Shown piece after piece: positions 56,225-64,000 of a stretch of DNA of 64,000 nt (positions are counted from its first letter, which is position 1; each line of letters opens with the position of its first letter). The notes beneath the pieces are model-generated. The model was not told the origin of the DNA and did no database searches. It saw only the letters and a program-made list of their open reading frames with translations. This stretch comes from DAITQM01 sp039794245. GTDB lineage: Bacteria > Pseudomonadota > Gammaproteobacteria > Xanthomonadales > Wenzhouxiangellaceae. Location of the stretch: contig JBDIVS010000013.1 in assembly GCA_039794245.1 (NCBI GenBank), positions 17,440 through 81,439 on the forward strand. The letters run 5' to 3'. The position numbers and the translations under genes are program-made.

Positions 56225-56844
56225 TGTTTTCGTCCTCGGATGCCGCCGGGAATACGCGGCGGGCGCGGCACCGAAATTCGGCGCCGGCACCGGACGGCAA
56301 GTCCGGTGAGCGCGGACGGCGCGCGTTAACCGCGCCGGCATCCATTTGTCTGGGCCGCGGCGCCGTGTTTCGGCGCCGGCGGCGGTTAATCGGTTGACCG
56401 CCCCCGGCAAACAAGGCGGCGGTCGGTCTTCAATGCCGGGTGCAACCGTTGCGGGCGGCGCCAGGCGGTGCCGCATCCCGGTTACCGCCAGGCGGGCCGT
56501 TTTAACGGGATGCTACACTAGGGAAGCCCTGATTTATTCAGAGTCTCCCTCTGGAAACTCCGACTGACTCGGAGTTTCTCTCGATGGGTTCTGAAGTCGC
56601 CCTAACGGTCCGCTTCAGGGTCTGCTCGGCCCATGCCCGCACGGCTTGCGTCGCCCTGCCGGGATCGGCCGGTTCGCTTCACTGCTCTGCCGCGGTGGTG
56701 ACTGGATCGGCGGGCATTGCCCGACGTGGAACGTACCGGCAATGACGGGATCGGACAGCTGAACAGCGTACCGAGCGTTGACATTATATAACGGGACTGG
56801 ATGATCTTGCGAATTCGAGCGTTGCCCGGGCGGCGGGCCGGCCC
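56225..56844. other. Divergent rne-rluC intergenic region
   Basis: About 620 bases without a gene. The half nearest rne is the probable rne leader, in E. coli a long regulatory 5' region; I could not fold it by eye. The palindromes at 56521-56578 lie in the middle. Beyond them I see nothing clear apart from TTGACATTATATAAC near 56778, a possible -35 for rluC without a good -10. Confidence 0.5.
56521..56578. repeat. Two adjacent GGAAACTC-family palindromes
   Basis: GGGAAGCCCTGA-TTTA-TTCAGAGTCTCCC is imperfect; GAAACTCCGA-CTGAC-TCGGAGTTTC (56554-56578) has ten perfect pairs. Both resemble the palindrome at 22105-22127. Confidence 0.6.
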
Positions 56845-57843
56845 ATGAACCCCGCGGCGGAACAGGCTTTATCCGGTGCGGCGCCGGGACGTGGCACGAG
56901 TCGGCCGGGCGGCGGGGTGACGACGGTCGAGGTGCCGCCGGCCGCCGCCGGCCAGCGGCTTGATAATTTTCTTCAAGCCCGCCTGCGCAATCTGCCGCGC
57001 GGCCTGATATACCGGCTGGTGCGCACCGGCCAGGTGCGGGTCAACGGCGGGCGTGCCAAACCACTGACCCGCCTCAAGGCCGGCGACCGGGTACGCCTGC
57101 CGCCGGCGCCCGGCGCCGAACGCGGCACGCCGCGCCGCGTGCCGCCGGCCCTGGTGGCGGCGCTCAAGGCGGCGGTGGTCCACCGCGACGCGCGGCAGGT
57201 GGTGATCGACAAGCCGGCGGGGCTCGCGGTGCATTCGGGCACCGGCCTCGATTTCGGGGCGATCGACGCGCTGCGCGAGATGTTTCCGGGGCGGGACGTA
57301 CAGTTGGCGCACCGCCTCGACCGGGCGACCAGCGGTCTTCTGCTCGTCACGCTCGACGGCGAGGCGCTGAAGATGCAACAGCGGGCGCTGGCCGCCGGCC
57401 GGATCGGCAAATATTATCTGGCGCTGCTGCACGGCCGGCTGGCCGAGGACAAGGTCATGGTCGACCGGCCGCTCGACCGCGATGCAGGCCATTTTGGCGA
57501 ACGCAAGATGGCCGTCAGCGCAACCGGTAAACCGGCGCGCACCGAGTTTCGCCGCCTGGCGGATTTGGCGGGCTATACACTGGTCGAATGCCGTATTCTA
57601 AGCGGCCGGACGCACCAGATCCGGGCCCACGCCGCGTCTCTCGGTCTACCGCTTGCCGGCGATGAGCGTTATGCGTCAAAAGCGCTGCTGGCCGGCGATC
57701 GGGCAGCCGGGCTCGGCCGGATGTTCCTGCACGCCCACCGGCTCGATCTCGAGTGGCCCGCACCGTGTACCGTTGCGGCGCCGCTGCCGGACGAGTTGGC
57801 GGCTTTTGTGGAGCGCCTGGAACGGCGGGGTGGGGGATGTTGA
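56845..57843 (+). CDS. rluC: 23S rRNA pseudouridine synthase RluC
   Basis: 332 residues. S4 RNA-binding domain about 25-90 (RLDNFLQARLRNLPRGLIYR), then the RluA-type catalytic domain with AHRLDRATSGLLLV (Asp about 160) and SGRTHQIRAHAASLG. It modifies U955, U2504 and U2580 in E. coli. Position opposite rne supports RluC rather than RluA or RluD. The stop overlaps the lolC start by seven bases. Confidence 0.92.
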   Translation: MNPAAEQALSGAAPGRGTSRPGGGVTTVEVPPAAAGQRLDNFLQARLRNLPRGLIYRLVRTGQVRVNGGRAKPLTRLKAGDRVRLPPAPGAERGTPRRVPPALVAALKAAVVHRDARQVVIDKPAGLAVHSGTGLDFGAIDALREMFPGRDVQLAHRLDRATSGLLLVTLDGEALKMQQRALAAGRIGKYYLALLHGRLAEDKVMVDRPLDRDAGHFGERKMAVSATGKPARTEFRRLADLAGYTLVECRILSGRTHQIRAHAASLGLPLAGDERYASKALLAGDRAAGLGRMFLHAHRLDLEWPAPCTVAAPLPDELAAFVERLERRGGGC

Positions 57844-59084
57844 ATTCGCTTCCTTTGTTTATCGGTTTACGCTATCTGCGCGCCAAGCGGCGCAACCGGT
57901 TCATTTCGTTCATTTCCTTCAGCTCGATGATCGGCATCGCCCTCGGGGTCGCGACGCTGATCGTCGTGATCTCGGTGATGAATGGCTTCGAGCAGGAGCT
58001 GCGGGCGCGGATCCTGGGCGTCGTGGCGCATGCCACGATCCAGGGTTGGGACGGCCCGCTCGCCGATTGGCCGGCGATCGTGGCACGGGCCGAACGGCAC
58101 CCCGAAGTGCTGGCTGCGGCGCCGTTCATCGAGCAGGAGACGATGCTCAAGGGCCGGCGCGTCGCCGGGGCGCTGGTGCGCGGCGTCGAGCCGGCGCTGG
58201 AACGGAGCGTTTCCGATTTGGCCGGCGAAATGGTTGCCGGCAGCATCGACGATCTGACCGCCGGCGACTGGCGCGTACTGCTCGGCGAGGGCCTAGCCAA
58301 CCGCCTTGGCGTCGGGCCCGGCGATCCGGTGACGATTTTCGCCCCCGAAATCCGCGCTTCGCCGGCCGGCCTGCTGCCGCAGGTCCGGCGTTTCACCGTC
58401 GCCGGCATTTTTGCCGCCGGGGTCAACGAATACGATACGGCGCTGGCCGTCATTCACCTGGACGACGCCCGCCGCCTGCTGCGCATCCCCGGCGACAGAG
58501 TCGGCGGCATCCGGCTGAAACTCAACGACCTGCTGCGTGCCTGGTCGGTGGCCCGCGAGTTGGCCGACACGCTGCCCGGCCGCATCCAGGTGCGCGACTG
58601 GAGCCAGCAGCACGCCAATCTGTTCCGCGCGATCAGGATGGAAAAAACGGTGATGTTCATCATCCTGTCGCTGATCGTGCTGGTTGCCGCCTTCAATATC
58701 ATCTCGACGCTGGTCATGGTCGTCACCGACAAGCAGGCGGACATTGCCATTCTGAAAACGATGGGCGCCGAACCCGGGACGGTGCTCGGCATTTTCATGA
58801 TCCAAGGCTCCCTGATCGGCATCGTCGGGACGGTCACCGGGGTGGCGCTCGGTGTGGCCCTGGCCCTGAACGTCGAAACCGTCGTCCCGGCGCTCGAACG
58901 ATTGTTCAACGTGCAGTTTCTGTCGGCCGATATCTACTACATCAGCGAGCTGCCCTCGGAGCTGCGCGCCGCCGACGTGATCCGCTTCGCCTCCCTGTCG
59001 CTGTTGATTTCGGCTCTGGCGACAATCTATCCGGCGTGGCGCGGCGCCCGGACGCAACCGGCCGAGGCGCTGCGTTATGAGTGA
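57837..59084 (+). CDS. lolC: Lipoprotein-releasing permease LolC/LolE
   Basis: 415 residues. Four helices with a large periplasmic domain (about 45-270) between the first and second. Opening LFIGLRYLRAKRRNRFISFI and SLIVLVAAFNIISTLVMVV are typical, and GAEPGTVLGIFMIQGSLIG contacts LolD. With one permease gene beside lolD, it may act as a homodimer (LolF type), or a second gene lies elsewhere; lolC/lolE cannot be told apart by eye. Overlaps lolD by 8 bp. Confidence 0.9.
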   Translation: MLNSLPLFIGLRYLRAKRRNRFISFISFSSMIGIALGVATLIVVISVMNGFEQELRARILGVVAHATIQGWDGPLADWPAIVARAERHPEVLAAAPFIEQETMLKGRRVAGALVRGVEPALERSVSDLAGEMVAGSIDDLTAGDWRVLLGEGLANRLGVGPGDPVTIFAPEIRASPAGLLPQVRRFTVAGIFAAGVNEYDTALAVIHLDDARRLLRIPGDRVGGIRLKLNDLLRAWSVARELADTLPGRIQVRDWSQQHANLFRAIRMEKTVMFIILSLIVLVAAFNIISTLVMVVTDKQADIAILKTMGAEPGTVLGIFMIQGSLIGIVGTVTGVALGVALALNVETVVPALERLFNVQFLSADIYYISELPSELRAADVIRFASLSLLISALATIYPAWRGARTQPAEALRYE

Positions 59085-59805
59085 GGCGCCGGCGCGGGTC
59101 CTTGCCGCCGAGGCGGCCCCGGCCGCGGACCCCGTGCTCGCCTGCCGCGGCTTGCAAAAGCGGTTCACCCAGGGTAGTTTGCACGTTGAGGTATTGAGTG
59201 GCGTGGATTTGGCGATCCGGGCCGGGGAGCGGGTCGCGATCCTCGGCGCTTCGGGGGCCGGCAAAAGCACGCTGCTCCATCTGCTCGGCGGCCTCGACCG
59301 GCCGAGCGCCGGCCGCATCACGCTGGCCGGGATCGATCTTGGCAGCCTCGGCGAAGGCGCCCGCGCCCGCCTGCGGAACCGTTATCTGGGGTTTGTCTAC
59401 CAGTTTCATCACCTGCTGCCGGAGTTCACCGCGCTGGAAAATGTCGCGCTGCCGCTGCTGTTGCGCGGTATCGCGCCGGCTGCGGCGCGGGCGCGGGCGG
59501 CGGCGCTGCTCGGCCGGGTCGGGCTGGACCTGCGGCTGGCGCACAAGCCCGGTGAATTGTCCGGTGGCGAGCGGCAGCGCACTGCCGTCGCCCGTGCCCT
59601 GGCCGGCGAGCCGGCCTGTATCCTGGCCGACGAACCGACCGGCAATCTCGACGAGCGCAACGCGGCGCAGGTCTATGACCTGATGCTGGAACTGAACCGC
59701 GAATTCGCCACCGCGCTGGTGCTGGTCACCCACGACGGGCGGCTGGCGGCGCGGCTGGACCGGCGGTTGGAACTGACCGGCGGCCGCCTGCACCCGCTGC
59801 CCTAG
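59077..59805 (+). CDS. lolD: Lipoprotein-releasing ATPase LolD
   Basis: 242 residues. Walker A GASGAGKST, Q-loop FVYQFHHLLPEFTALENV (the LolD-type Q-loop), signature LSGGERQRTAVARAL and Walker B CILADEPTGNLDERN. It powers release of outer-membrane lipoproteins. It starts with an extra Ala-rich stretch of about 20 residues. Confidence 0.94.
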   Translation: MSEAPARVLAAEAAPAADPVLACRGLQKRFTQGSLHVEVLSGVDLAIRAGERVAILGASGAGKSTLLHLLGGLDRPSAGRITLAGIDLGSLGEGARARLRNRYLGFVYQFHHLLPEFTALENVALPLLLRGIAPAAARARAAALLGRVGLDLRLAHKPGELSGGERQRTAVARALAGEPACILADEPTGNLDERNAAQVYDLMLELNREFATALVLVTHDGRLAARLDRRLELTGGRLHPLP

Positions 59806-59835
59806 TACCGGCGTAGGGCACGGCCGGCCTGATCC

Positions 59836-62139
59836 ATGCGCGCCCAGCTCGCCGGTTTCGCCGCCGGGATACTGGCGCTGCATCTCTTACCGTCCCTGCC
59901 GCCGCCGTTCACCGTCTTCGTCGCCGGCCTGCCACTCGCCGCGGTCCTGGCGATCGGCCGGCGGTGGGTGGGTTTGGCGTTGGTACTCGGCTTCGGCTGG
60001 GGTGTACTGGTGGCCGGTGTCCGGCTCGCCGAGCGGCTCCCGGCCGGCGCCGATGTCGTCCGGGACGTCAGCGGCAAGGTTGTCTCGCTGCCGGAGCGCG
60101 CGGCCGATCGCGTGCGATTTGTGCTGGCCCCAGACCGCACGCCTGGCAACGCCGGCTTGCCGTCCCGGATCCGAGTCGATTGGTACCGCCCCGGCGGCGC
60201 GGCCAGCCCGCCCGGTGACGAGATCGGCGCCGGCGAGCGCTGGCGTTTCACGCTGCGCCTTCGGCCGCCGAACGCACCTTTCAACCAGTACGGTTATGAC
60301 GCCGAACGGCAATTTCTGCTGGCCGGTATCGGGGCCAGCGGGGTGGTGCAAAAATCGGCGGCCGAGCGCCTTACGCCGGCCGCACCGGGATCGCTGCTCG
60401 CCTACCGCGCCGATCTCGGCGATTGGCTCGAGCGGACCTTGCCGGCGCGGACTTCGGCGCTCGCCCGGGCGTTGCTGCTCGGCGACCGGAGCGGTTTCGA
60501 CGATGACGACTGGGCGCGTTATACCGCGACCGGTACCGGCCACCTGGTGGCGATCTCGGGTTTGCATATCGGCCTAGTGGCGGGCTTTGGTTTAGCGCTT
60601 TGCCGCCTGTTGTTGCTGGCCTTGCCGGGTGTGACCCGCCGTTGGCCGGCACTGGTGCTCGCCACCTGGGGCGGGGTGCTGCTCGCCGCCGCTTACGGTG
60701 TGCTTTCCGGTTTGCTGCTGCCGTCGCGCCGGGCGCTGGTGATGCTGCTGGCCGCCGCTCTGGTGCTCGGCACGCAGCGCGCGGTGCGACCGTGGCAGGC
60801 CTGGTGGCTGGCGTTCGCCGGGGTGCTGGCGCTCGATCCGAGCGCCGCGCTGGGCGCCGGATTCTGGTTGTCGTTCGGCGCCGTCGCCTGGCTGATCTAC
60901 GGTTTCGCCGCCGGGCGCGGCCCGCGGCAGTGGTTCGCCGGTCTGGCCTTCGCACAGCTTTTGTTGTCGTTCGGGCTGGCACCGCTCGGCATCTGGTTTT
61001 TCGGGCGGATCAGCCTGGTCGGGCCGCTGGTCAACCTGTTAGCCGTGCCCCTGGTCGGGTTGCTGGCCCTGCCGCTCATGTTCATGGCGCTGTTGCTCCA
61101 TCTCGCCGGTTTGCCTGCCGACGGGTTGCTGCAGATCGCCTCCTGGCCCTTGCAAGCGTTCGAGGCACTGTTGGCGTTCGCCGCGGCGCCGGAGTGGGCT
61201 GTGCTGCCCGGCCATGCCGGCCTGCCGGCGGTGCTGATGGCCACCGCCGGCTTGCTCTGGCTTTTCGCGCCGCGCCCGGTGCCGGGGCGGGGGCTGGCGG
61301 TGGTCTGGTTGTTGCCGTTGCTCATGCCGCGGCAGGATGCTCCAGATACCGGCGATTTTGCGGCGACCGTGTTCGATGTCGGGCAGGGACTGGCGGTGGC
61401 GGTGCGCACGCCGGAACATCTGCTGCTCTACGACACCGGCCCGGGCGACGGCCACGGCCGTGACTGGTTGGCCGCCGCCGTCGCGCCGGCGCTTCGGGCC
61501 TATGGCGCGCCGCCGCTCGATCTGGTGCTGGTCAGCCACGGCGACCTCGATCACCGCGGTGGCCTGGAGACGGCCCTCGCCTTCCGGCCGGCAACGATCA
61601 TCGGCAGTGAACCGCACTACGCCGAGCGCTGCACCGCCGGCCGGCGCTGGGTCTGGGACGGTGTCGAGTTCCGGATTCTGCACCCCGGGCCGCACCTGCC
61701 TTATCTCGGCAATGATTCGTCCTGTGTCTTGCAGGTCAGCGGCCGTCACGGCCGGTTGCTGTTGCCCGGTGATCTCGGCCTCGCCGGTGAGGCTGCGTTG
61801 CTGGCGCGGCATGACGATGGAGATCTCGGTGCCGAAATCCTAGTCGCCGGCCACCACGGCAGCCGCGGCTCGACCTCGCCTGCCTGGCTGGATGCCGTGC
61901 GCCCGGCACTGACGATCATTTCACAAGGGCGTTACAACCGTTTCGGCTTCCCCCACCACGAAGTGCTCGAACGGCTGGCCGGGGCCGGCAGCGCCGTGCT
62001 CGATACCGGCGCTTGCGGCGGGATCACGCTGCGCTACGACGGTACCCAGTGGACGGCGCGCGGCGCCCGGACCGCACGCCGCTGGTGGCGCGCCCCGCCG
62101 CCGGCCGCCTGCCGCTGGCCTGTGGTGCCGGGCGGTTAA
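59836..62139 (+). CDS. comEC: DNA internalisation protein ComEC/Rec2
   Basis: 767 residues. DUF4131 N-terminal part about 1-170, competence transmembrane domain about 200-490 (TGTGHLVAISGLHIGLVAGF), then a metallo-beta-lactamase-like domain with VLVSHGDLDHRGG and VAGHHGSRGS. It forms the inner-membrane channel for single-stranded DNA during transformation. It follows lolD by 30 bp, a common gammaproteobacterial order. The C-terminus runs into Arg/Pro-rich sequence before the stop. Confidence 0.93.
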   Translation: MRAQLAGFAAGILALHLLPSLPPPFTVFVAGLPLAAVLAIGRRWVGLALVLGFGWGVLVAGVRLAERLPAGADVVRDVSGKVVSLPERAADRVRFVLAPDRTPGNAGLPSRIRVDWYRPGGAASPPGDEIGAGERWRFTLRLRPPNAPFNQYGYDAERQFLLAGIGASGVVQKSAAERLTPAAPGSLLAYRADLGDWLERTLPARTSALARALLLGDRSGFDDDDWARYTATGTGHLVAISGLHIGLVAGFGLALCRLLLLALPGVTRRWPALVLATWGGVLLAAAYGVLSGLLLPSRRALVMLLAAALVLGTQRAVRPWQAWWLAFAGVLALDPSAALGAGFWLSFGAVAWLIYGFAAGRGPRQWFAGLAFAQLLLSFGLAPLGIWFFGRISLVGPLVNLLAVPLVGLLALPLMFMALLLHLAGLPADGLLQIASWPLQAFEALLAFAAAPEWAVLPGHAGLPAVLMATAGLLWLFAPRPVPGRGLAVVWLLPLLMPRQDAPDTGDFAATVFDVGQGLAVAVRTPEHLLLYDTGPGDGHGRDWLAAAVAPALRAYGAPPLDLVLVSHGDLDHRGGLETALAFRPATIIGSEPHYAERCTAGRRWVWDGVEFRILHPGPHLPYLGNDSSCVLQVSGRHGRLLLPGDLGLAGEAALLARHDDGDLGAEILVAGHHGSRGSTSPAWLDAVRPALTIISQGRYNRFGFPHHEVLERLAGAGSAVLDTGACGGITLRYDGTQWTARGARTARRWWRAPPPAACRWPVVPGG

Positions 62140-62154
62140 CCCAACTGTTGCATA
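62139..62154. repeat. Solo end of the 22.8-kb MITE-like repeat
   Basis: ACCCAACTGTTGCATA matches the left terminal repeat at 22781 exactly over 16 bases. It begins on the last base of the comEC stop codon. No partner repeat is visible nearby. Confidence 0.55.
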
Positions 62155-62193
62155 CATTTGATTTCAATGGTTCGCAAACGCCGGTCACTGAAT

Positions 62194-62285
62194 GGATTCC
62201 ACAACGAAGGACACGAAGGGCACGAAGGTCTCGCTTCGGCAGATTCCATCCTTCGTGCCCTTCGGTGTGCCAGGCGAAGTCTGGT
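62194..62285. repeat. CACGAAGG-type intergenic inverted repeat
   Basis: ATTCCACAACGAAGGACACG then AAGGGCACGAAGG, with an inverted partner ATCCTTCGTGCCCTTCGGTG about 25 bases on. It is the clearest of three copies in the window; on the plus strand it reads as NEGHEGHEG. Confidence 0.7.
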
Positions 62286-62324
62286 CCACCCAACGATCTG
62301 CGAGGAGATCGTCCATGTCATTGG

Positions 62325-62780
62325 CCGTTCGACAAGGTAGCTGAAGGAGCGGCGGCTCGGGGTAACCCGGCTGCCGAAGCCTCTGGAAGCAAACCCGTGA
62401 GCCGTAATGCCAGTGAACTCGATTCGGCCTCGTTACACAAGCGCAGGTGGCCAGCCTTCCGGAGATGGTGAAGCCCAAGACCGGTGATGAAGCAACGGAC
62501 ACGAGCAATCATCGGGCCTGCCGGGGTGATTGGAGACAGCGCGCGGGACGGCTGGCCTGCCACCTGCAGCGTCGCAGCCAGCGCCCCTTTCGTCCTCCCG
62601 AAGGGGTCACGGTCTACCGTCATCTGGCCGATCTGGGTCTGGTGTATCTGTAGCGCGGCGCGGCTTGCCCTGTGCATGCTTGTGACGAATCCACCGGGAG
62701 CGCCGGATGCGGGAAATCCGCACGTCCGGTGCGACGAGGGGCGAGGGCCCGGCATCCGTCGGGTTCCTCGCTTACTCTAC
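62325..62780 (+). mobile_element. Group II intron remnant with domains V and VI
   Basis: At 62698-62734 a domain V fold is readable: GAGCGCCGGA, bulged hairpin TGCGG-GAAAT-CCGCA, a two-base CG bulge, then TCCGGTGCG. The AGC triad is present and the apical loop is GAAA-like but short by one pair. Domain VI follows (GCGAGG pairing with CCTCGC), then TTACTCTAC at 62772-62780, like a group II 3' end. Upstream text (AAGCCTCTGGAAGCAAACCC) resembles domain I sequence. No reverse transcriptase domain remains. The 5' limit is a guess. Confidence 0.55.
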
Positions 62781-62830
62781 TGAGAGACCTCTTCGGTGAT
62801 CGAACAACGAGCAGGATTCCAGCCTTCGCC

Positions 62831-63397
62831 TCAGTGCCCCGGCCGCCACGCCCAGTGCCACGGCTCCCAGAGCAGGCCGTGTGGATTATCCGGCGGGTAC
62901 GACTCGGCGAAACCGAACCGCCCGGCATGATCCTTGAGCCAGCGGTATGCGGCGCTGGCGGCGAAGGCATTTTCCAGCGGCGGTTGGCCCGGTGTGGTCA
63001 GATCGAGCGCCCGGCCGGTGTGGTGCTCGCTGAAACCGGGGGCGGCGGACACTTCCAGAACCCGTGCGATGGGCTGCCCGGCATCGAGCTTGCGGCGGAT
63101 CAACGCCGCCTGATAATCGATATCGCGAAACGCCGAAACCACCTCGATGACGATCCCGTCGCCTGCCGCCCGGGCTTTGAGCCGGGCAAAGGCCCGCGCC
63201 GCGCCCGGTGTCAGGCGTTGCGGCCGGCCGAAGCAATCATCGCCGATGGCCACCAGCGAGCGCGCTTCAGGACAGAACGGCAGCCCGCGGCGGGCGGCGT
63301 AATCGGCGGGAATCCCGAGCGCGGCGTGCAGGTGCGCGACGCGATCCCGCACCGCGGATTCGTCATTGAATCGTCTGGCCTCCGGCGCCCGCTTCAT
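62831..63397 (-). CDS. M15-family D-alanyl-D-alanine carboxypeptidase (VanY-like)
   Basis: 188 residues. Zinc and active-site motifs: VVSAFRDIDYQAALIRRK, GFSEHHTGRALDLTTPG (His and Asp ligands) and the C-terminal EPWHWAWR. It trims D-Ala from peptidoglycan stem peptides. No signal peptide or membrane helix is visible, which is unusual for an enzyme working in the periplasm; the start at 63397 or an unseen upstream exon lost to rearrangement could explain this. It has no van-type neighbours. Confidence 0.85.
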   Translation of the reverse strand: MKRAPEARRFNDESAVRDRVAHLHAALGIPADYAARRGLPFCPEARSLVAIGDDCFGRPQRLTPGAARAFARLKARAAGDGIVIEVVSAFRDIDYQAALIRRKLDAGQPIARVLEVSAAPGFSEHHTGRALDLTTPGQPPLENAFAASAAYRWLKDHAGRFGFAESYPPDNPHGLLWEPWHWAWRPGH

Positions 63398-63804
63398 CGG
63401 GCCATGATAGCGCAGTCATTCGGGGAGACGTTGATGGTCCTAGCGCATCTCCCTGTCGGGGACGGGCGGTTCGTGAAACACACTCATCGCCGTTTGAGTG
63501 TCCGCTGCTTGTCCGGTGTTGATACCATCGTGCGGCCATCCCGAGCGTAGCATCAACAAGCGTTCACCGCCGGGAGTGCAGGGTTCGATCCCGGCCACTT
63601 CACTCCTCCCGGCATTGGCCATACGGAAATGCCAGATGCCCTCTTCACTTGCTGCACTGGATATCGTGCATTCCTCGTGAAGAAACCTGTATCATTGCTT
63701 ACCAATATTATTTCGATCCGTCCCGGCAATGAACGAGTGCGAACGACTCCACCGCATCCATCGGTCCATCCCCCGAAGACCTCGATCAGAAAACCATCGC
63801 CGAT
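63398..63804. other. Non-coding gap upstream of the M15 peptidase gene
   Basis: No convincing gene. CAGGGTTCGATCCCGG at about 63572 resembles a tRNA T arm but has no acceptor or anticodon stem around it. The stretch is richer in A and T towards 63.7 kb and ends at the solo IS end. Confidence 0.45.
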
Positions 63805-63875
63805 TATAGTGGACCCCAATATCTAGACAGCAGTTTAAGCTAGAGCCGAGCCTCGGATTCGGGATAAAAACAAAA
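63805..63875. mobile_element. Solo 71-bp end of the IS3-family element
   Basis: TATAGTGGACCCCAATATCT and the following bases to GGGATAAAAACAAAA are identical to 3826-3756 in inverse orientation. The match stops exactly at the first base of the orfA start codon. Nothing of orfA follows, so the copy is truncated, probably by the adjacent IS1595-type element. Confidence 0.85.
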
Positions 63876-63887
63876 GGGATCGGACCA

Positions 63888-64000
63888 TTAATTCGGACCC
63901 GATTTTAGTATTTTGTACAGGTAACTGACGGCATCAGGATCATCACGGTGATTGAACCGAAACTCCATTTCGCGCATGAACAGCGGAAAATTGCGCTTGA
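63888..64000 (-). CDS. IS1595-family transposase, C-terminal end (runs off the window)
   Basis: Read on the minus strand from the window edge to a TAA at 63888: KRNFPLFMREMEFRFNHRDD, then PDAVSYLYKILKSGPN. The MEFRFNHR sequence is the end of the ISXO2-like transposase domain of the IS1595 family. Only 36 full codons are visible. Whether the full gene is intact cannot be seen. Confidence 0.8.
   Translation of the reverse strand, partial: KRNFPLFMREMEFRFNHRDDPDAVSYLYKILKSGPN

Noticed and set aside
56225..56476. RNase E extended by 84 residues to an upstream ATG
   Set aside because: RNase E proteins begin MKRMLIN, as at 56224; the extension is Arg/Pro-rich with no homology expected.
62447..62653. 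68-codon frame ending VYRHLADLGLVYL as the end of a group II intron protein
   Set aside because: I could not match it to any reverse transcriptase, maturase or endonuclease motif; it may be chance within structured intron RNA sequence.
63560..63600. tRNA gene suggested by a GGTTCGATCCC T-arm-like sequence
   Set aside because: No acceptor stem, D arm or anticodon arm can be found around it.

Overview
The window is a high-GC bacterial chromosome segment, almost certainly from a gammaproteobacterium. The gene orders that point there are frr-uppS-cdsA-rseP-bamA-skp-lpxD-fabZ-lpxA-lpxB-rnhB, coaBC-dut-algC opposite radC, rne divergent from rluC, and lolC-lolD-comEC. Lipid A, Lol and Bam genes show a Gram-negative double membrane. 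The plant-type GshA and the intergenic palindromes would fit a Chromatiales-like lineage, but that placement is inference.

Layout: 0.2-2.4 kb, an ECF sigma factor, a putative anti-sigma factor and a periplasmic PDZ protein in one translationally coupled operon with an ECF-type promoter. 2.5-3.8 kb, an inactivated IS3-family element. 3.85-12.7 kb, housekeeping genes (DMT transporter, ZapE, hydrolase, cytochrome c5, RadC, CoaBC, Dut, AlgC, a small exported protein). 12.9-21.4 kb, GshA divergent from a six-gene peptide ABC importer operon with two tandem binding proteins. 21.5-28.0 kb, a lipoprotein, a corrinoid adenosyltransferase, a MITE-like element, a half-size asparaginase, an AidB-like acyl-CoA dehydrogenase, WrbA, ArsC, a YihY protein and a TlpA-like thioredoxin. 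27.9-39.0 kb, the envelope biogenesis cluster, with dxr missing from its usual place. 39-42 kb, a decayed RND efflux operon. 42-47.7 kb, a surface-sorted protein, a membrane protein, GlnS, a DUF3179 protein and a DUF4143 ATPase preceded by a perfect palindrome. 47.8-52.1 kb, MutS, PncC and an AI-2E-family transporter. 52.2-53.1 kb, tRNA-Ser(GGA) followed by a dense array of palindromes. 53.1-62.1 kb, a GacA/UvrY-like regulator, RNase E, RluC, LolC/E, LolD and ComEC. 62.1-64 kb, repeats, a group II intron remnant, an M15 peptidase, a solo IS3 end and the 3' end of an IS1595-family transposase.

The genes are mostly core metabolism and envelope assembly, tightly packed with many 4-bp ATGA overlaps. 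The unusual content lies between genes: a terminal-inverted-repeat element with a central hairpin (22.8-23.0 kb), a 31-bp perfect palindrome made partly of the tRNA-Ser 3' end, several repeat families, and decaying mobile DNA. I saw no CRISPR array, prophage or recognisable defence island. No single novel multi-gene system stands out; the best leads are the MITE-like element, the tRNA-derived palindrome array and the palindrome-controlled ATPase.
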